Shown: positions 43,401 to 51,496 of the stretch, piece after piece
How the letters are laid out: each line of letters starts with the position of its first letter
Position numbering within the stretch: position 1 is the first letter of the stretch
DNA from: Bacteroidota bacterium
GTDB lineage: Bacteria; Bacteroidota; Bacteroidia; AKYH767-A; OLB10
Length of the DNA: 64,000 nucleotides
Reading direction: 5' to 3'
NCBI GenBank assembly: GCA_023251535.1
Contig: JAHEYP010000003.1
Coordinates: 62,001 to 126,000 of the forward strand
Notes under the pieces: generated by a model
What the model saw: only the letters and a program-made list of their open reading frames with translations
The model's database searches: none
What the model was told of the DNA's origin: nothing
Made by a program: the position numbers and the translations under genes

Positions 43401-45226
43401 CATCTTCAACAGGATGTACCGATACAGTTACTCAAAGTATCAATGTTTATCCTGTGCCAACAGCTAATTTCGCAGGATCGAATGTTTGCTTAAATGATCA
43501 AACAGCTTTCTTTGATCAATCGCAAGTAGTAGGAGGTAGTGCATTCTCATTTGCATGGACATTTGGTGATGGATCAACTGATACATCAGGAACTCCAACT
43601 CATACTTATGCATCAGCAGGAAGCTATAATGTTACATTAGTGGTTACAACACCATTTGGATGTACAAATACAGTTTCTAAACCTATTCAAGTATATGATT
43701 TGCCTACTGCAAATTATGTTTCAGGTGATGTTTGTTTAAACAGTCCTACCTTGTTCATGGACGCTTCAACGATTAGTAGCGGTACAATTACAGGATGGTC
43801 ATGGAATCTTGGGGACGGAAATAGTTCATCAGCTCAAAATCCTTCGCATTTCTACGGAACTCCTGGAACTTATCCTGTAACTTTAGAAGTGACATCCAAC
43901 TTTGGTTGTAAAACAACGGTTGTAGATTCAGTGCAGATTTTCGCACAACCAACACCGTTACCAACATCAGGAACTGACTGTGTAAACAATAGTATATCTT
44001 TTGCTGATACTTCATCAGGTCCTGATAATATTATCACTACCTATGATTGGGATTTCGGTGGCGGAAATACTAGTGCATTAGCAAATCCTTCTTATGTATT
44101 TACTTCTGCGGGTACACATACCGTTAGTTTAACAACAACAAACGCAAGCGGATGTAAAGCAACTTCAACAGTTGATGTTACAGTTAGTCCATTGCCTATT
44201 GCAGGATTCTTACCTGCCGATGGTTGCGCAAGCAGCTCAATGACGTTTACGAACACATCAACAATTGCATCGGGAACTATCTCGGGATATCAATGGAATT
44301 TTGGTGATGGTACAGGAACATCGACTGCAACAAATCCTTCGTATTCATATTCGCAACCGGGAACTTACACAGTTACATTGGTAGCAACAAGTGTTGAAGG
44401 TTGTACAGATACAATTACGCATACTGTTATAGTTCATCCTCTACCTGTAGCTAACTTCTTACAAATATCTGCAGCAGGATGTGGTCCGTTAGTAGTTCAA
44501 TTTACTGACTCATCATATATCGCAACAGGAAATGTTATTTCATGGTTCTGGGATTTTGGTGATGGATCATCATCTACCGATCAAAATCCTTCGCATACGT
44601 ATCAAACAAGTGGTACATACTCAGTAACACTTACAGTGACTAGTGATTTCGGTTGTCAGAATTCAACTACGTTCCCGAATATCGTTACTGTATTCCCTGG
44701 ACCAACAGCTGAATTCCAACCTGATCCTGCAACACAATCGATATTACATCCTGAATTCAATTTCATTAATCAGTCAACAGGAGCCTTAATGTATCATTGG
44801 ACATTTGGTGACGGAGCAAGTTCAATACAATTCGAACCGAATCATGTTTATGCAGATACAGGAAATTACATGGTGACATTATGGGTGGTAAACTCATACG
44901 GATGTAGAGATACCGTTCAACATCCAGTTAGAGTAGAACCTGAGTTCCATTGGTGGATTCCAAATGCCTTCTCTCCAAACGAAGATGGTGTTAATGATGG
45001 ATTCAACGTTACAGGTATTAGTATTGTAGATGTGAAATTGTCAATCTTTAATCGTTGGGGAGATCAAATCTTTTACAGTGAAGGAAGAAACAATCGCGAT
45101 TGGGATGGAAGTGTAGTAGGTATGCCTGATAAAGCACAAGAAGGTGTGTATGTTTACCAAGTAGTTGTAAAAGATGTTTGGGGTAAAACACACGAAAAAG
45201 TTGGACAAGTTTATCTTGTACGATAA
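37475..45226 (+). CDS. Giant PKD-repeat surface protein with T9SS type B sorting domain
   Basis: A 2583-residue exported protein. Signal peptide at about 1-26; a head domain (about 27-390) that starts SHAMGADLTYQCLGGNTYKV and is common in Bacteroidota surface proteins; then about 27 tandem Ig-like folds in alternating blocks. I count one Ig-like, three PKD, four Ig-like, three PKD, five Ig-like and eleven PKD units. PKD units share W-x-WNFGDG, QNPSHTY and GTYxVSL; Ig-like units share CxGxSVxLxATGG and SxTTxY. Most repeats have one Cys near the start and one in a final GC pair, so one disulfide per domain is likely. The end (FHWWIPNAFSPNEDGVNDGF to GVYVYQVVVKDVWGK) is a type B sorting domain. 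It is probably an adhesin or gliding-type fibre; the ligand is unknown. Confidence 0.92.
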   Translation: MSRNLHRWYIFLLLAFLMTSGYQANASHAMGADLTYQCLGGNTYKVRFSFYRDCIGIPAPANVYISVRSASCNQNLGVTANPIPGTGQQVTYLCPTATSTCNGGTFTGIQEWVYEGIITLPMQCTDWQFSYSLCCRNAAITTITNPGSNTFYIYANLNNVASTCNSSPVFSNKPVPFACLGQQLCFNHGAVDADGDSLVYSLVNPKQTATTNVSYIGPYSATSPLNSSPAMQFNTATGDVCFTPQQLQVTVMAVLVQEYRNGVLIGSVVRDIQVTVLNCNNSLPTLTGINGTNDFDITVCANDPLCFNVFSNDPDAGQQLSVFYNNAIPAATFNTAGTPHPTGTFCWTPSQADISSNPYCFTLRVGDDACPYIGSQTYSYCITVTGINVDLGPDQYIACSDLATITANATGGNAPYTYLWSNGFTGPTQTVPVGTYVVTVSDGTCSSTDTVNVVSAFEPTADFTWSGACINSLVSFTDQSVVAGTIQYWNWNFGDGSTSTQQNPTHTYTAAGTYNVSLAVENIYGCIDTIIKPVTIVPLPIPAFTVDTACAGSGINIINTSTPPGSGYTWIFSNGTTSSSQNPVLVVGASGTYTATLIVEDTLGCSDTLTQSFVVHAQPVAAFSHTGANCLNSGISFTDNSTGGPVSWSWNFGDGGTSTSQNPSHTYGSSGTYNVSLVVGNAFGCTDTIVQPVFINPPPFVNASANVAVCLGSSVNLSATGGVSYTWNPGGLTGNPVSVSPSSTTTYVVVGTDANGCTGTDSVTVTVNPLPVPTVTPDQTICAGQSVTFTAGGGVSYYWNPSGSTTSTITVTPGSSTTYAVDVVDGNGCQATAFVNVTVNPNPVISLQPAVFICSGVNATLDPGTGVSWLWSTGDTTQTISVGTQGSYSVTATNQYGCTSSATTQVTVGGQVVSNNNAISICQGQTATLNAGYAGSTYQWSTGSTSQTISATVSGVYTVTVTDPSGCSGTVMHTVNVHPLPVPNFTPYDVCINTAVQFTDISNVNGDTIVSWSWNLGDGNVSYQQNPLHNYLTSGVYPIALTVTTNAGCTASLNDTVNVYPLPQSLFSFVNACEGNAVTFQDNSTTGMGNINYWSWNFGDGTSSSTQHPSHLYSTPGTYNVMLTVGTAGGCLDSIVNQVIVFPSPVLSFTTSTPSNCAGTYVTFSNTSTTTNGAINSWDWNFGNGVTSTLANPSAIYYTAGNYSVSLIATTSHGCTDTVTQSIVINPLPTVDAGSNTNLCKGSSVTLTATGGSSYVWSPGGNTTASITVTPILSTTYYVVATNSFGCTARDSVNITLLNLPTPSAGADKSVCVGGSVNLTATGGGTYAWTPGGMAGANVSVTPNATTNYIVTVTASNGCSAKDTVRVIVNPLPTASAGPDQVICEGTTATLTASGGSTYLWQHNGATTPTVYVNPLVNTSYIVTVTSSAGCSKKDTMNVSLNPTPVVNLNNEFFCTGYSAVLDAGNPGMTYEWIPTTETTQTIVVSTPGIYQVVVTNSYGCQGTGASTVIEGGNGIVSNPINVMACQGSNIVLDAANPGSTYLWSTGATSQTINVSNSGSYSVTVTDAGGCSATFTNDVTVNPLPVVNFVSSPACFGDPTTLVDQTSLSTGNILSWQWTLPNGGVSNAQNPNYVFASAGTFPVTLVVTSGSGCVDSVTNNVTVNPLPIAGFTASTECLGGPSLFADNSTIPSGSINNWNWNYGDGSTGTGSTSSHSYTSPGNYVATLIVSSTAGCIDTATASVNVNPVPQARFNAPEVCEGDSMSFYNTTIINNGIISDIAWDFGDGATSTLSDPKHIYQNPGQYVVTLTVGSDQACQDTYTDTVTVNQRPVAAILTAASCNGSAATFTDNSTVGIGSVTGWYWDFGDGTGSNDQNPLHTYGNSGAYPISLIAISDKGCSDTTSSNTTVFNLPVAAFTTGANCLGNATNFNDASSVPSGTITGWNWDLGDGSTSSAASPSHTYAATGTYPVTLVVTSSTGCTDTVTQSINVYPVPTANFAGSNVCLNDQTAFFDQSQVVGGSAFSFAWTFGDGSTDTSGTPTHTYASAGSYNVTLVVTTPFGCTNTVSKPIQVYDLPTANYVSGDVCLNSPTLFMDASTISSGTITGWSWNLGDGNSSSAQNPSHFYGTPGTYPVTLEVTSNFGCKTTVVDSVQIFAQPTPLPTSGTDCVNNSISFADTSSGPDNIITTYDWDFGGGNTSALANPSYVFTSAGTHTVSLTTTNASGCKATSTVDVTVSPLPIAGFLPADGCASSSMTFTNTSTIASGTISGYQWNFGDGTGTSTATNPSYSYSQPGTYTVTLVATSVEGCTDTITHTVIVHPLPVANFLQISAAGCGPLVVQFTDSSYIATGNVISWFWDFGDGSSSTDQNPSHTYQTSGTYSVTLTVTSDFGCQNSTTFPNIVTVFPGPTAEFQPDPATQSILHPEFNFINQSTGALMYHWTFGDGASSIQFEPNHVYADTGNYMVTLWVVNSYGCRDTVQHPVRVEPEFHWWIPNAFSPNEDGVNDGFNVTGISIVDVKLSIFNRWGDQIFYSEGRNNRDWDGSVVGMPDKAQEGVYVYQVVVKDVWGKTHEKVGQVYLVR

Positions 45227-45250
45227 TCTAATTTCATTAAAAATAAAAAA

Positions 45251-45277
45251 GGCTACTTCATCGGTAGCCTTTTTTTA
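45251..45277. terminator. Bidirectional terminator between the giant gene and the lolA-like gene
   Basis: GGCTAC and GTAGCC form the stem around a 7-base loop, with A-run before and T-run after, so it works for both convergent transcripts. Confidence 0.85.
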
Positions 45278-45293
45278 TGGATTGAAGTTTCTT

Positions 45294-45938
45294 TTATCGT
45301 AAGTCAACTACTTCAACTCCGGGATATTTTGCTTTATTGAATGTAAACATATCTTCAGTTACTTTAGCATTAGGAGTAAACTTCACGATGCTATAAGTAT
45401 AAACATTACCGCTTTTGTCGAACACTTTTGCTTCACTTACATACTTATCTTTTTTATCGATTGTAAGTTGAATTTTGAAATAATTCTTTTTAGCATCATC
45501 TGGAGTTAATTCAATTAACTGAACTGCTTTTCCTCCGGCTGATTTATCAGAAAGAAACTTCGATTTAAATCCTTTTTCATACATCGTAAAGATGTTAGTT
45601 GGAGTAATTGCATCTGCCGAAGGCTTGTTTTCGCTCACCTGAACTTCATTTGATTCCTTCAAATATGTCCAAGTTGTTTTGCCGTCGCACATCACTGTTT
45701 GGTCGCTCATGAATAAATTGAAGGCATTACCACGAATAGTAACCGATCCGTTTTGAGCAGACGTTTTTTTCGTCTTTTGATCAAGAATTCCAAGTTTGAA
45801 GCTGGCAGTCAATGTCTTATATGACTTATACTTAGCACTTACACCTTTTAGGATTTCCTGTGCTTTAGGGTCGTTTTGCGCAGATAACTGACTGGTTATC
45901 AATACTAGAGCAATTAGAGCGCTGAATAATCTGGTCAT
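45294..45938 (-). CDS. LolA-like outer-membrane lipoprotein carrier
   Basis: The open frame starts at 45962, but the ATG at 45938 (MTRLFSALIALVLITSQLSA) gives a clean signal peptide; the protein is 214 residues. The mature part has the LolA fold pattern: QEILKGVSAKYKSYKTLTASF, then SGSVTIRG-like NGSVTIRGNAFNL, and WTYLKESNEVQVSE. It should carry lipoproteins or lipids across the periplasm. It lies 18 bp after ftsK in one operon, an order seen in many Bacteroidota. Confidence 0.85.
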   Translation of the reverse strand: MTRLFSALIALVLITSQLSAQNDPKAQEILKGVSAKYKSYKTLTASFKLGILDQKTKKTSAQNGSVTIRGNAFNLFMSDQTVMCDGKTTWTYLKESNEVQVSENKPSADAITPTNIFTMYEKGFKSKFLSDKSAGGKAVQLIELTPDDAKKNYFKIQLTIDKKDKYVSEAKVFDKSGNVYTYSIVKFTPNAKVTEDMFTFNKAKYPGVEVVDLR

Positions 45939-45980
45939 GAATGATGATAATAAGAATGGCAAATATAACGTTTGGTTAAA

Positions 45981-48596
45981 TTAAACCCCTGAAGGTGATT
46001 TGAGGTTTTTCAATAATTGTTCCAAACTCATAATGTCTTTGCATCGTACCTCGCGTGCTTTACTGCCTTCGAACGGTCCGATGATGCCTGCAGCTTCCAA
46101 TTGATCAACCAATCGTCCGGCGCGATTATATCCCAATTTCAACCTACGTTGAAGTAATGAAGCCGAACCTTGTTGGAACTGAACCACCATATGGGCAGCT
46201 TCATCAAATAATGGATCGAGATCATCGGAACCCATATCGCGGCTTCCGCCTGACTCTTCACCTTCGCTAACATATTCAGGAAGTTGATAAGGATTTGAAT
46301 ATCCGCGTTGATTACCGATAAAGCTTGTGATAGCATCCACCTCCGGTGTATCAACAAAAGCACATTGTACACGAATCAAATCAGAGCCATTGCTTAATAA
46401 CATATCACCTCGTCCAATTAATTGATCTGCGCCGCCAGTATCAAGAATTGTTCTTGAATCGATTTTTGAAGAAACTTTAAATGCTAAACGAGCAGGGAAG
46501 TTTGCTTTAATTGTTCCTGTGATAATATTAACTGAAGGACGTTGTGTAGCGATGATTAAGTGAATACCGATAGCACGAGCAAGCTGAGCAAGACGAGCAA
46601 TAGGAGTTTCGATTTCTTTACCTGCAGTCATAATTAAATCGGCAAACTCATCTACTACTAGAACGATATAAGGTAAGAAACGATGTCCGTTGTTTGGATT
46701 TAACCTTCGCGAAATAAACTTCGCATTATACTCGCGAATATTTCTCACTTGAGCATCTTTCAATAACTCGTAACGATTATCCATTTCAATACAAAGCGAA
46801 TTAACAGTATTCACTACTTTCTTTGTATCAGTAATAATTGCATCGCCATCACCAGGAAGTTTAGCAAGGAAATGTCGCTCTATAGTTTTGAATAAAGTTA
46901 ATTCAACTTTTTTAGGATCGACTAATACAAACTTTACTTGTGCAGGATGCTTTTTATAGAGGAGAGAAACGAGAATTGCATTTAATCCTACCGACTTACC
47001 TTGACCTGTTGCACCCGCCATAAGTAAGTGAGGCATCTTAGCAAGGTCAGCAATAAATACTTCGTTCGAAATAGTTTTTCCTAATGCTATTGGTAATTCA
47101 TAATCTGAATTTTGGAACTTCTCCGATGCCATAACAGAACGCATACTTACTACATCCGGATTTTGATTCGGTACTTCGATTCCAATAGTACCTTTTCCTG
47201 GAATAGGAGCAATGATACGAATACCTAGCGCTGCTAAACTTAATGCGATATCATCTTCTAAGTTTTTGATTTTAGAAATACGAATACCAGCTTTCGGAAC
47301 AATCTCAAATAATGTTACTGTAGGTCCTACGGTAGCTTTTATCTTTTCGATTTCGATATCGTAATGTCCTAATGTTTCAATAATTCTTTTCTTATTCGCT
47401 TCAAGCTCTGCCATCAATTCATCGCGACTCATTTGCGAACGATTAGAAGTATAGTTTTCTAAAAGATCAAGAGTAGGATATTGATAACTGCTTAAGTCGA
47501 GTGTTGGATCATATTCGCCCAATTGCTCTACCAAACTAGCTTCCTCATCTGATACAACTTCTCCAGTCATTACAGGTTGCTCGGTAACTTGAGGCGCTAC
47601 TTCTAAAGCTAACGGAGTATCATTTGATTTTATATCAAGTTCAAGTTCGTTTGTAGGTAATTCGATTGGAGTAGGAGGGAGTATAACCTCTGGTTTAGTA
47701 ATGATTTCAGGTTCCAGAAATAAACCTTGAATATCATCATCCTCCATTATTGTTGAGGCAGGAATGATAGCTGGAATAATTTCATCTTCTTTATCTTCTT
47801 CTTCTTCCTCATCGTCATCCTTCCAACGATTACCTATTGGATCGGGAACTATCAATGGTGCAGAAGCTTCTTCCATTATAGGTTTAAGTGTGCGTTTTGG
47901 CAAACGAAAAGCAAAGTTGAATACTGCTACCGCGAATGCCAATCCAACAAAAGCAATTAAGAATCCTGTACCTGCCACACCAAGTGATAAACTCAACCAG
48001 GTATTAATTTGATAACCTAATCCACCACCCATGTAAAGCAAATCTTCATGGTTACTGAAGATAAATGACATTGCAGGAGGGACGTACAATAAAGTAAACA
48101 AACAATAACGAATAGTTTTCTTGTAAGGAAGTACATCTTCGTTAAAGAGAATTCTAAATCCTGGAAGGAATAATAATAACACAAAGCAATAAGATGCAAT
48201 TCCAAACCAAGTATGCATAAATTGATGTGAAGCGATTGCCCCAAACTTGCCAAGCCAATTCTCTACATGCTTATCGGAGAACCTAAGTAAATCGAACCAA
48301 GATCCCATTACTAAATTCTGGTCGTTTTTCCATGTAAAGAAATACGATGTGAAAGCAATTAAAAGAAATACCGATAACAGGATAAAAAACAAACCTGTGA
48401 TTTTATGGGTACGTTCATCTTTCAATAAATGAACTAATCCTCTTGAATTATCAGTTGATTTCGAAGGTTTCTCGGATTTTTCTGATTTCTCTTTTCGCTG
48501 GCGAATCTTCTTTTCCGGCTTTGGTTCATCAACAGCAATCTCTTCTGCTTCTGCCTCAATCGGTTTCGCTTTTAATACATTTCCTTTCCCTGCCAT
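45981..48596 (-). CDS. ftsK: DNA translocase FtsK
   Basis: An 871-residue inner-membrane motor that moves chromosome dimers to the division site. A basic N-terminal tail, four membrane segments (about 65-235), an acidic, low-complexity linker (about 245-380), then the RecA-like motor with Walker A in GATGQGKSVGLNAIL and Walker B in IVLVVDEFADLIM, and the C-terminal gamma winged helix (ASLLQRRLKLGYNRAGRLVDQL), which reads KOPS. All parts are complete. Confidence 0.96.
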   Translation of the reverse strand: MAGKGNVLKAKPIEAEAEEIAVDEPKPEKKIRQRKEKSEKSEKPSKSTDNSRGLVHLLKDERTHKITGLFFILLSVFLLIAFTSYFFTWKNDQNLVMGSWFDLLRFSDKHVENWLGKFGAIASHQFMHTWFGIASYCFVLLLFLPGFRILFNEDVLPYKKTIRYCLFTLLYVPPAMSFIFSNHEDLLYMGGGLGYQINTWLSLSLGVAGTGFLIAFVGLAFAVAVFNFAFRLPKRTLKPIMEEASAPLIVPDPIGNRWKDDDEEEEEDKEDEIIPAIIPASTIMEDDDIQGLFLEPEIITKPEVILPPTPIELPTNELELDIKSNDTPLALEVAPQVTEQPVMTGEVVSDEEASLVEQLGEYDPTLDLSSYQYPTLDLLENYTSNRSQMSRDELMAELEANKKRIIETLGHYDIEIEKIKATVGPTVTLFEIVPKAGIRISKIKNLEDDIALSLAALGIRIIAPIPGKGTIGIEVPNQNPDVVSMRSVMASEKFQNSDYELPIALGKTISNEVFIADLAKMPHLLMAGATGQGKSVGLNAILVSLLYKKHPAQVKFVLVDPKKVELTLFKTIERHFLAKLPGDGDAIITDTKKVVNTVNSLCIEMDNRYELLKDAQVRNIREYNAKFISRRLNPNNGHRFLPYIVLVVDEFADLIMTAGKEIETPIARLAQLARAIGIHLIIATQRPSVNIITGTIKANFPARLAFKVSSKIDSRTILDTGGADQLIGRGDMLLSNGSDLIRVQCAFVDTPEVDAITSFIGNQRGYSNPYQLPEYVSEGEESGGSRDMGSDDLDPLFDEAAHMVVQFQQGSASLLQRRLKLGYNRAGRLVDQLEAAGIIGPFEGSKAREVRCKDIMSLEQLLKNLKSPSGV

Positions 48597-48795
48597 TTTT
48601 CAAATAAGCTTTAAGAGGTAAAAGTACCAAGACAGCCCTTGTGTAATTCGGCAGGTATCAGAGTATAATCAACAATTTTGTGTGTAAAACTATATGCCTC
48701 TTTAGCCCTGATTTTGCCTCGATTACGGTCAGTTTCTTGTAATTCATTCACAAATTGCCGTATTTTTACCTCAATATGTTTCCATAACGTCGATT

Positions 48796-48828
48796 TTGTC
48801 GGTTTATGGTCTACATTCCTTATTTTTG
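48796..48828 (+). promoter_or_regulatory. Bacteroidota-type promoter of the crp-sulfur operon
   Basis: TTG at 48796-48798, a 22-base spacer, and TATTTTTG at 48821-48828, a full match to TAnnTTTG. The start codon is at 48842, so the leader would be very short (about 7 bases). Confidence 0.6.
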
Positions 48829-48841
48829 TAGTCTGCAAATT

Positions 48842-49486
48842 ATGATTCAATCCTTAACCGAAGATAAATTATTGGCTTCGTTTCCTTCTTTCGATAAGGA
48901 ACTGGCCGATTTAATAATGGAACACGGTTCCATTAAGACCTTTGCTGCCGATGATTTGATCATGCGCCCCGGACAATTTATTCGTTCTACTATTCTCGTT
49001 TTGAAAGGCCGAATTAAGGTTAGCAAACAAGGAGAAGAGGGTGATGAATTGTTTATGTATTACCTCGAACCCGGAAATGCTTGTGCCTTATCGATGATTT
49101 GTGCTTCTAAACAAGAAAAGAGTGAACTTTTGGCTAAAGTGATTGAAGATACTGAAGTTATCATGCTTCCAGTTGCGTTGATGGACGAGTTGATGAGTAA
49201 CTACAAATCTTGGTATTATTTCGTCTTAGAAACATATCGTCAACGATTTGAAGAATTACTTACGCTTATAGATCATACTGTATTCAGAAGCATGGATGAG
49301 CGATTGTTGTTTTATTTGAAGAAGCAGCAAGAGGCGATGAAGTCGAATGAGTTGAAGCTTACACACGAGCAAATAGCTGAGGATTTAGGTTCTTCACGTG
49401 TTGTTATATCTCGTCTACTAAAACAAATGGAGAAGGATGGTAAAGTGAAGCTATTCAGAAGTCATCTTGAATTGGTTAATATTTAA
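48842..49486 (+). CDS. Crp/Fnr family transcriptional regulator
   Basis: The natural start is the ATG at 48842 (MIQSLTEDKLLASFPSF), which gives 214 residues; the frame extends 12 codons further upstream across the promoter. An N-terminal cyclic-nucleotide-binding-like beta-barrel (about 15-125, with LVLKGRIKVSKQGEEGDE) is followed by a long dimer helix and a C-terminal winged helix (LTHEQIAEDLGSSRVVISRLL). The usual cAMP-binding residues are not evident, and one Cys pair region (NACALSMICAS) may sense redox or sulfur species. It starts the operon with the persulfide dioxygenase gene, so it is the likely local regulator. Confidence 0.9.
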   Translation: MIQSLTEDKLLASFPSFDKELADLIMEHGSIKTFAADDLIMRPGQFIRSTILVLKGRIKVSKQGEEGDELFMYYLEPGNACALSMICASKQEKSELLAKVIEDTEVIMLPVALMDELMSNYKSWYYFVLETYRQRFEELLTLIDHTVFRSMDERLLFYLKKQQEAMKSNELKLTHEQIAEDLGSSRVVISRLLKQMEKDGKVKLFRSHLELVNI

Positions 49487-49520
49487 TTAATAGTATATAT
49501 AAAAGATCGTTAATACGAAA

Positions 49521-50933
49521 ATGAAGTTAGAACAAATTTATACAGGTTGTTTAGCTCAAGGAGCTTATTATATTGAATCAAATGGTGAGGCAGCAGTAAT
49601 CGATCCTTTGCGTGAAACGCAACCTTATTTGGATCGTGCGGCGAAAGGAAATGCTAAGATCAAATATGTATTTGAGACGCATTTTCATGCTGATTTTGTT
49701 TCGGGACATGTGGATCTTGCTAAAGAGTCGGGAGCGGATATCGTTTTCGGTCCGAATGCAGCACCTGATTTTAAAGCAATTATTGCAAAGGATGAGCAAG
49801 AATTTAAAGTCGGAAATTTGACAATAAAAGTTTTGCATACTCCTGGACATACAATGGAGTCGTCGTGCTTTTTATTGATTGATGAAGATGGTAACAACAA
49901 AGCTATTTTTACAGGCGATACGCTCTTTATTGGTGATGTTGGACGACCTGACCTTGCTCAAAAGAGTGATATCACAATGGAAGATCTTGCAGGATTTTTA
50001 TACAACTCTCTTCGTACTAAAATCATGACATTGCCTGATGATTTGACGGTTTATCCTGCGCATGGTGCTGGATCTGCTTGCGGAAAGAATATGAGTAAAG
50101 AAACCTTTGATACTTTAGGTCATCAAAAGGAAGTGAATTATGCTTTAAGAGCAAATATGTCGAAAGAGGAATTCGTAAAGGAAGTTACTGACGGATTACT
50201 TCCTCCTCCTGCATATTTCCCTCTTAACGTAATGATGAATAAAAATGGCTATGATAGTATTACCGAAGTAATTAAACGCGGAACGCAATCATTAAGTCCA
50301 GAGGCTTTTGAAGCGGCAGCTAATGAAACAGGAGCATTGATTTTAGATACTCGTGCACCGCAAACTTTTGCGGCAGGATTTGTTCCTAATTCAATTAACA
50401 TCGGTATAGATGGAGGATTTGCTCCATGGGTTGGTGCTTTAATACCAGATATAAAACAACAACTGTTAATTGTTGCCGATGAAGGTCGCGAGGAAGAAGT
50501 TGTTACGCGTTTAGCTCGCGTTGGATATGATCATGCTATCGGATTTCTAGCCGGAGGATATAATGCATGGCAATCTGCAGGAAAGGAAACAGATTCAATT
50601 GTATCAATTACCGCAGATGAATTAGCTGTAGCAATGCAAAATGATAGTTCTACTTTAGTTATTGATGTTAGAAAGCCTGGCGAGTATAGCGCTGAACATA
50701 TTGCTGATGTTGATAATCTACCGCTCGATTTTATTAATGATAATATGGCTTCCGTTCCTAAAGACCGTCCTGTTTATGTACATTGTGCCGGAGGTTATCG
50801 TTCAATGATTTATACTTCAATTCTTAAAGCTCGCGGATACAACAATTTGATTGATGTTAAAGGCGGATATAAGACAATAAAAGATTCAGGTAAGTTTGAA
50901 TTAACTGATTTCGTTTGTAGCAGTAAAAAATAA
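49521..50933 (+). CDS. Persulfide dioxygenase-rhodanese fusion (CstB-like)
   Basis: A 470-residue cytoplasmic enzyme with three parts: an ETHE1-type metallo-beta-lactamase-fold domain (about 1-240; iron ligands in ETHFHADFVSGH, HTPGHTMES and FTGDTLFIGDVGRPDL), a rhodanese-like domain without the catalytic cysteine (about 260-355), and a true rhodanese domain (about 365-465) with the active Cys in VHCAGGYRS. The same order is known for CstB of Staphylococcus aureus, which oxidises persulfides and makes thiosulfate. It lies 34 bp after the Crp gene and 4 bp before the transporter genes. A role in sulfide/persulfide detoxification is well supported by family. Confidence 0.9.
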   Translation: MKLEQIYTGCLAQGAYYIESNGEAAVIDPLRETQPYLDRAAKGNAKIKYVFETHFHADFVSGHVDLAKESGADIVFGPNAAPDFKAIIAKDEQEFKVGNLTIKVLHTPGHTMESSCFLLIDEDGNNKAIFTGDTLFIGDVGRPDLAQKSDITMEDLAGFLYNSLRTKIMTLPDDLTVYPAHGAGSACGKNMSKETFDTLGHQKEVNYALRANMSKEEFVKEVTDGLLPPPAYFPLNVMMNKNGYDSITEVIKRGTQSLSPEAFEAAANETGALILDTRAPQTFAAGFVPNSINIGIDGGFAPWVGALIPDIKQQLLIVADEGREEEVVTRLARVGYDHAIGFLAGGYNAWQSAGKETDSIVSITADELAVAMQNDSSTLVIDVRKPGEYSAEHIADVDNLPLDFINDNMASVPKDRPVYVHCAGGYRSMIYTSILKARGYNNLIDVKGGYKTIKDSGKFELTDFVCSSKK

Positions 50934-50937
50934 ATTT

Positions 50938-51495
50938 ATGGATTTTATTCTTCAACCCTGGTCATGGTACATGTCCGGGATCGTAATTGCTTTGGTGATG
51001 TTTTTGATGCTTTACTTTGGTAAAGTTTTCGGAGTGTCATCTTGCTTCAGAACTTTTTGTGCTGCTTGCGGAGCTGGTAAGCGCATCAAGTATTTTGATT
51101 TCGATTGGAAATCGCAGCTATGGAATGCATGGTTTTTAGTTGGAGCAATTATTGGCGGATTTATTTCTGCTCATTTTCTTTCAAGCGGAAATCCAGTTTT
51201 AATAAGTGATGCAACTATTGCAGATTTGAAGAATTTAGGTATAGCTGCACCTACGGGTATGCAACCTGACGAATTGTTTGGCCTTCATGTGTTGGCTTCA
51301 GTGAAAGGTTGGTTGATTTTATTGGGTGGTGGACTTTTAATCGGTTTCGGTACCCGTTATGGTAATGGTTGTACATCAGGACATGCCATCAGCGGCTTAT
51401 CAAATCTTCAATTGCCCTCTTTAATCGCTGTAATCGGATTTTTTATCGGAGGATTAATCATGACTCATTTATTACTTCCTTATTTATTACCATAA
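50938..51495 (+). CDS. YeeE/YedE-type sulfur transporter subunit, first half
   Basis: A 185-residue inner-membrane protein with about five hydrophobic segments. The conserved cysteine in GFGTRYGNGCTSGHAISGL marks the YeeE/YedE (TsuA-like) family, which takes up thiosulfate or related sulfur compounds. Two more cysteines near the N-terminus (SSCFRTFCAACGAG) are notable. It is split from the second half, which follows by one base, as in many Bacteroidota and Proteobacteria pairs. Confidence 0.85.
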   Translation: MDFILQPWSWYMSGIVIALVMFLMLYFGKVFGVSSCFRTFCAACGAGKRIKYFDFDWKSQLWNAWFLVGAIIGGFISAHFLSSGNPVLISDATIADLKNLGIAAPTGMQPDELFGLHVLASVKGWLILLGGGLLIGFGTRYGNGCTSGHAISGLSNLQLPSLIAVIGFFIGGLIMTHLLLPYLLP

Positions 51496-51496
51496 C

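Noticed and set aside
37475-45226. Tandem DNA repeats as a CRISPR-like or mobile element
   Set aside because: The periodicity comes from PKD and Ig-like domains in one open frame; units are diverged and coding.
48611-48850. 79-residue minus-strand ORF between ftsK and crp
   Set aside because: It covers the crp promoter and start, has no recognisable family and is most likely chance.
49521-50933. Cysteine-less first rhodanese domain as a sign of a broken gene
   Set aside because: A pseudo-rhodanese domain in this place is normal in CstB-type proteins.
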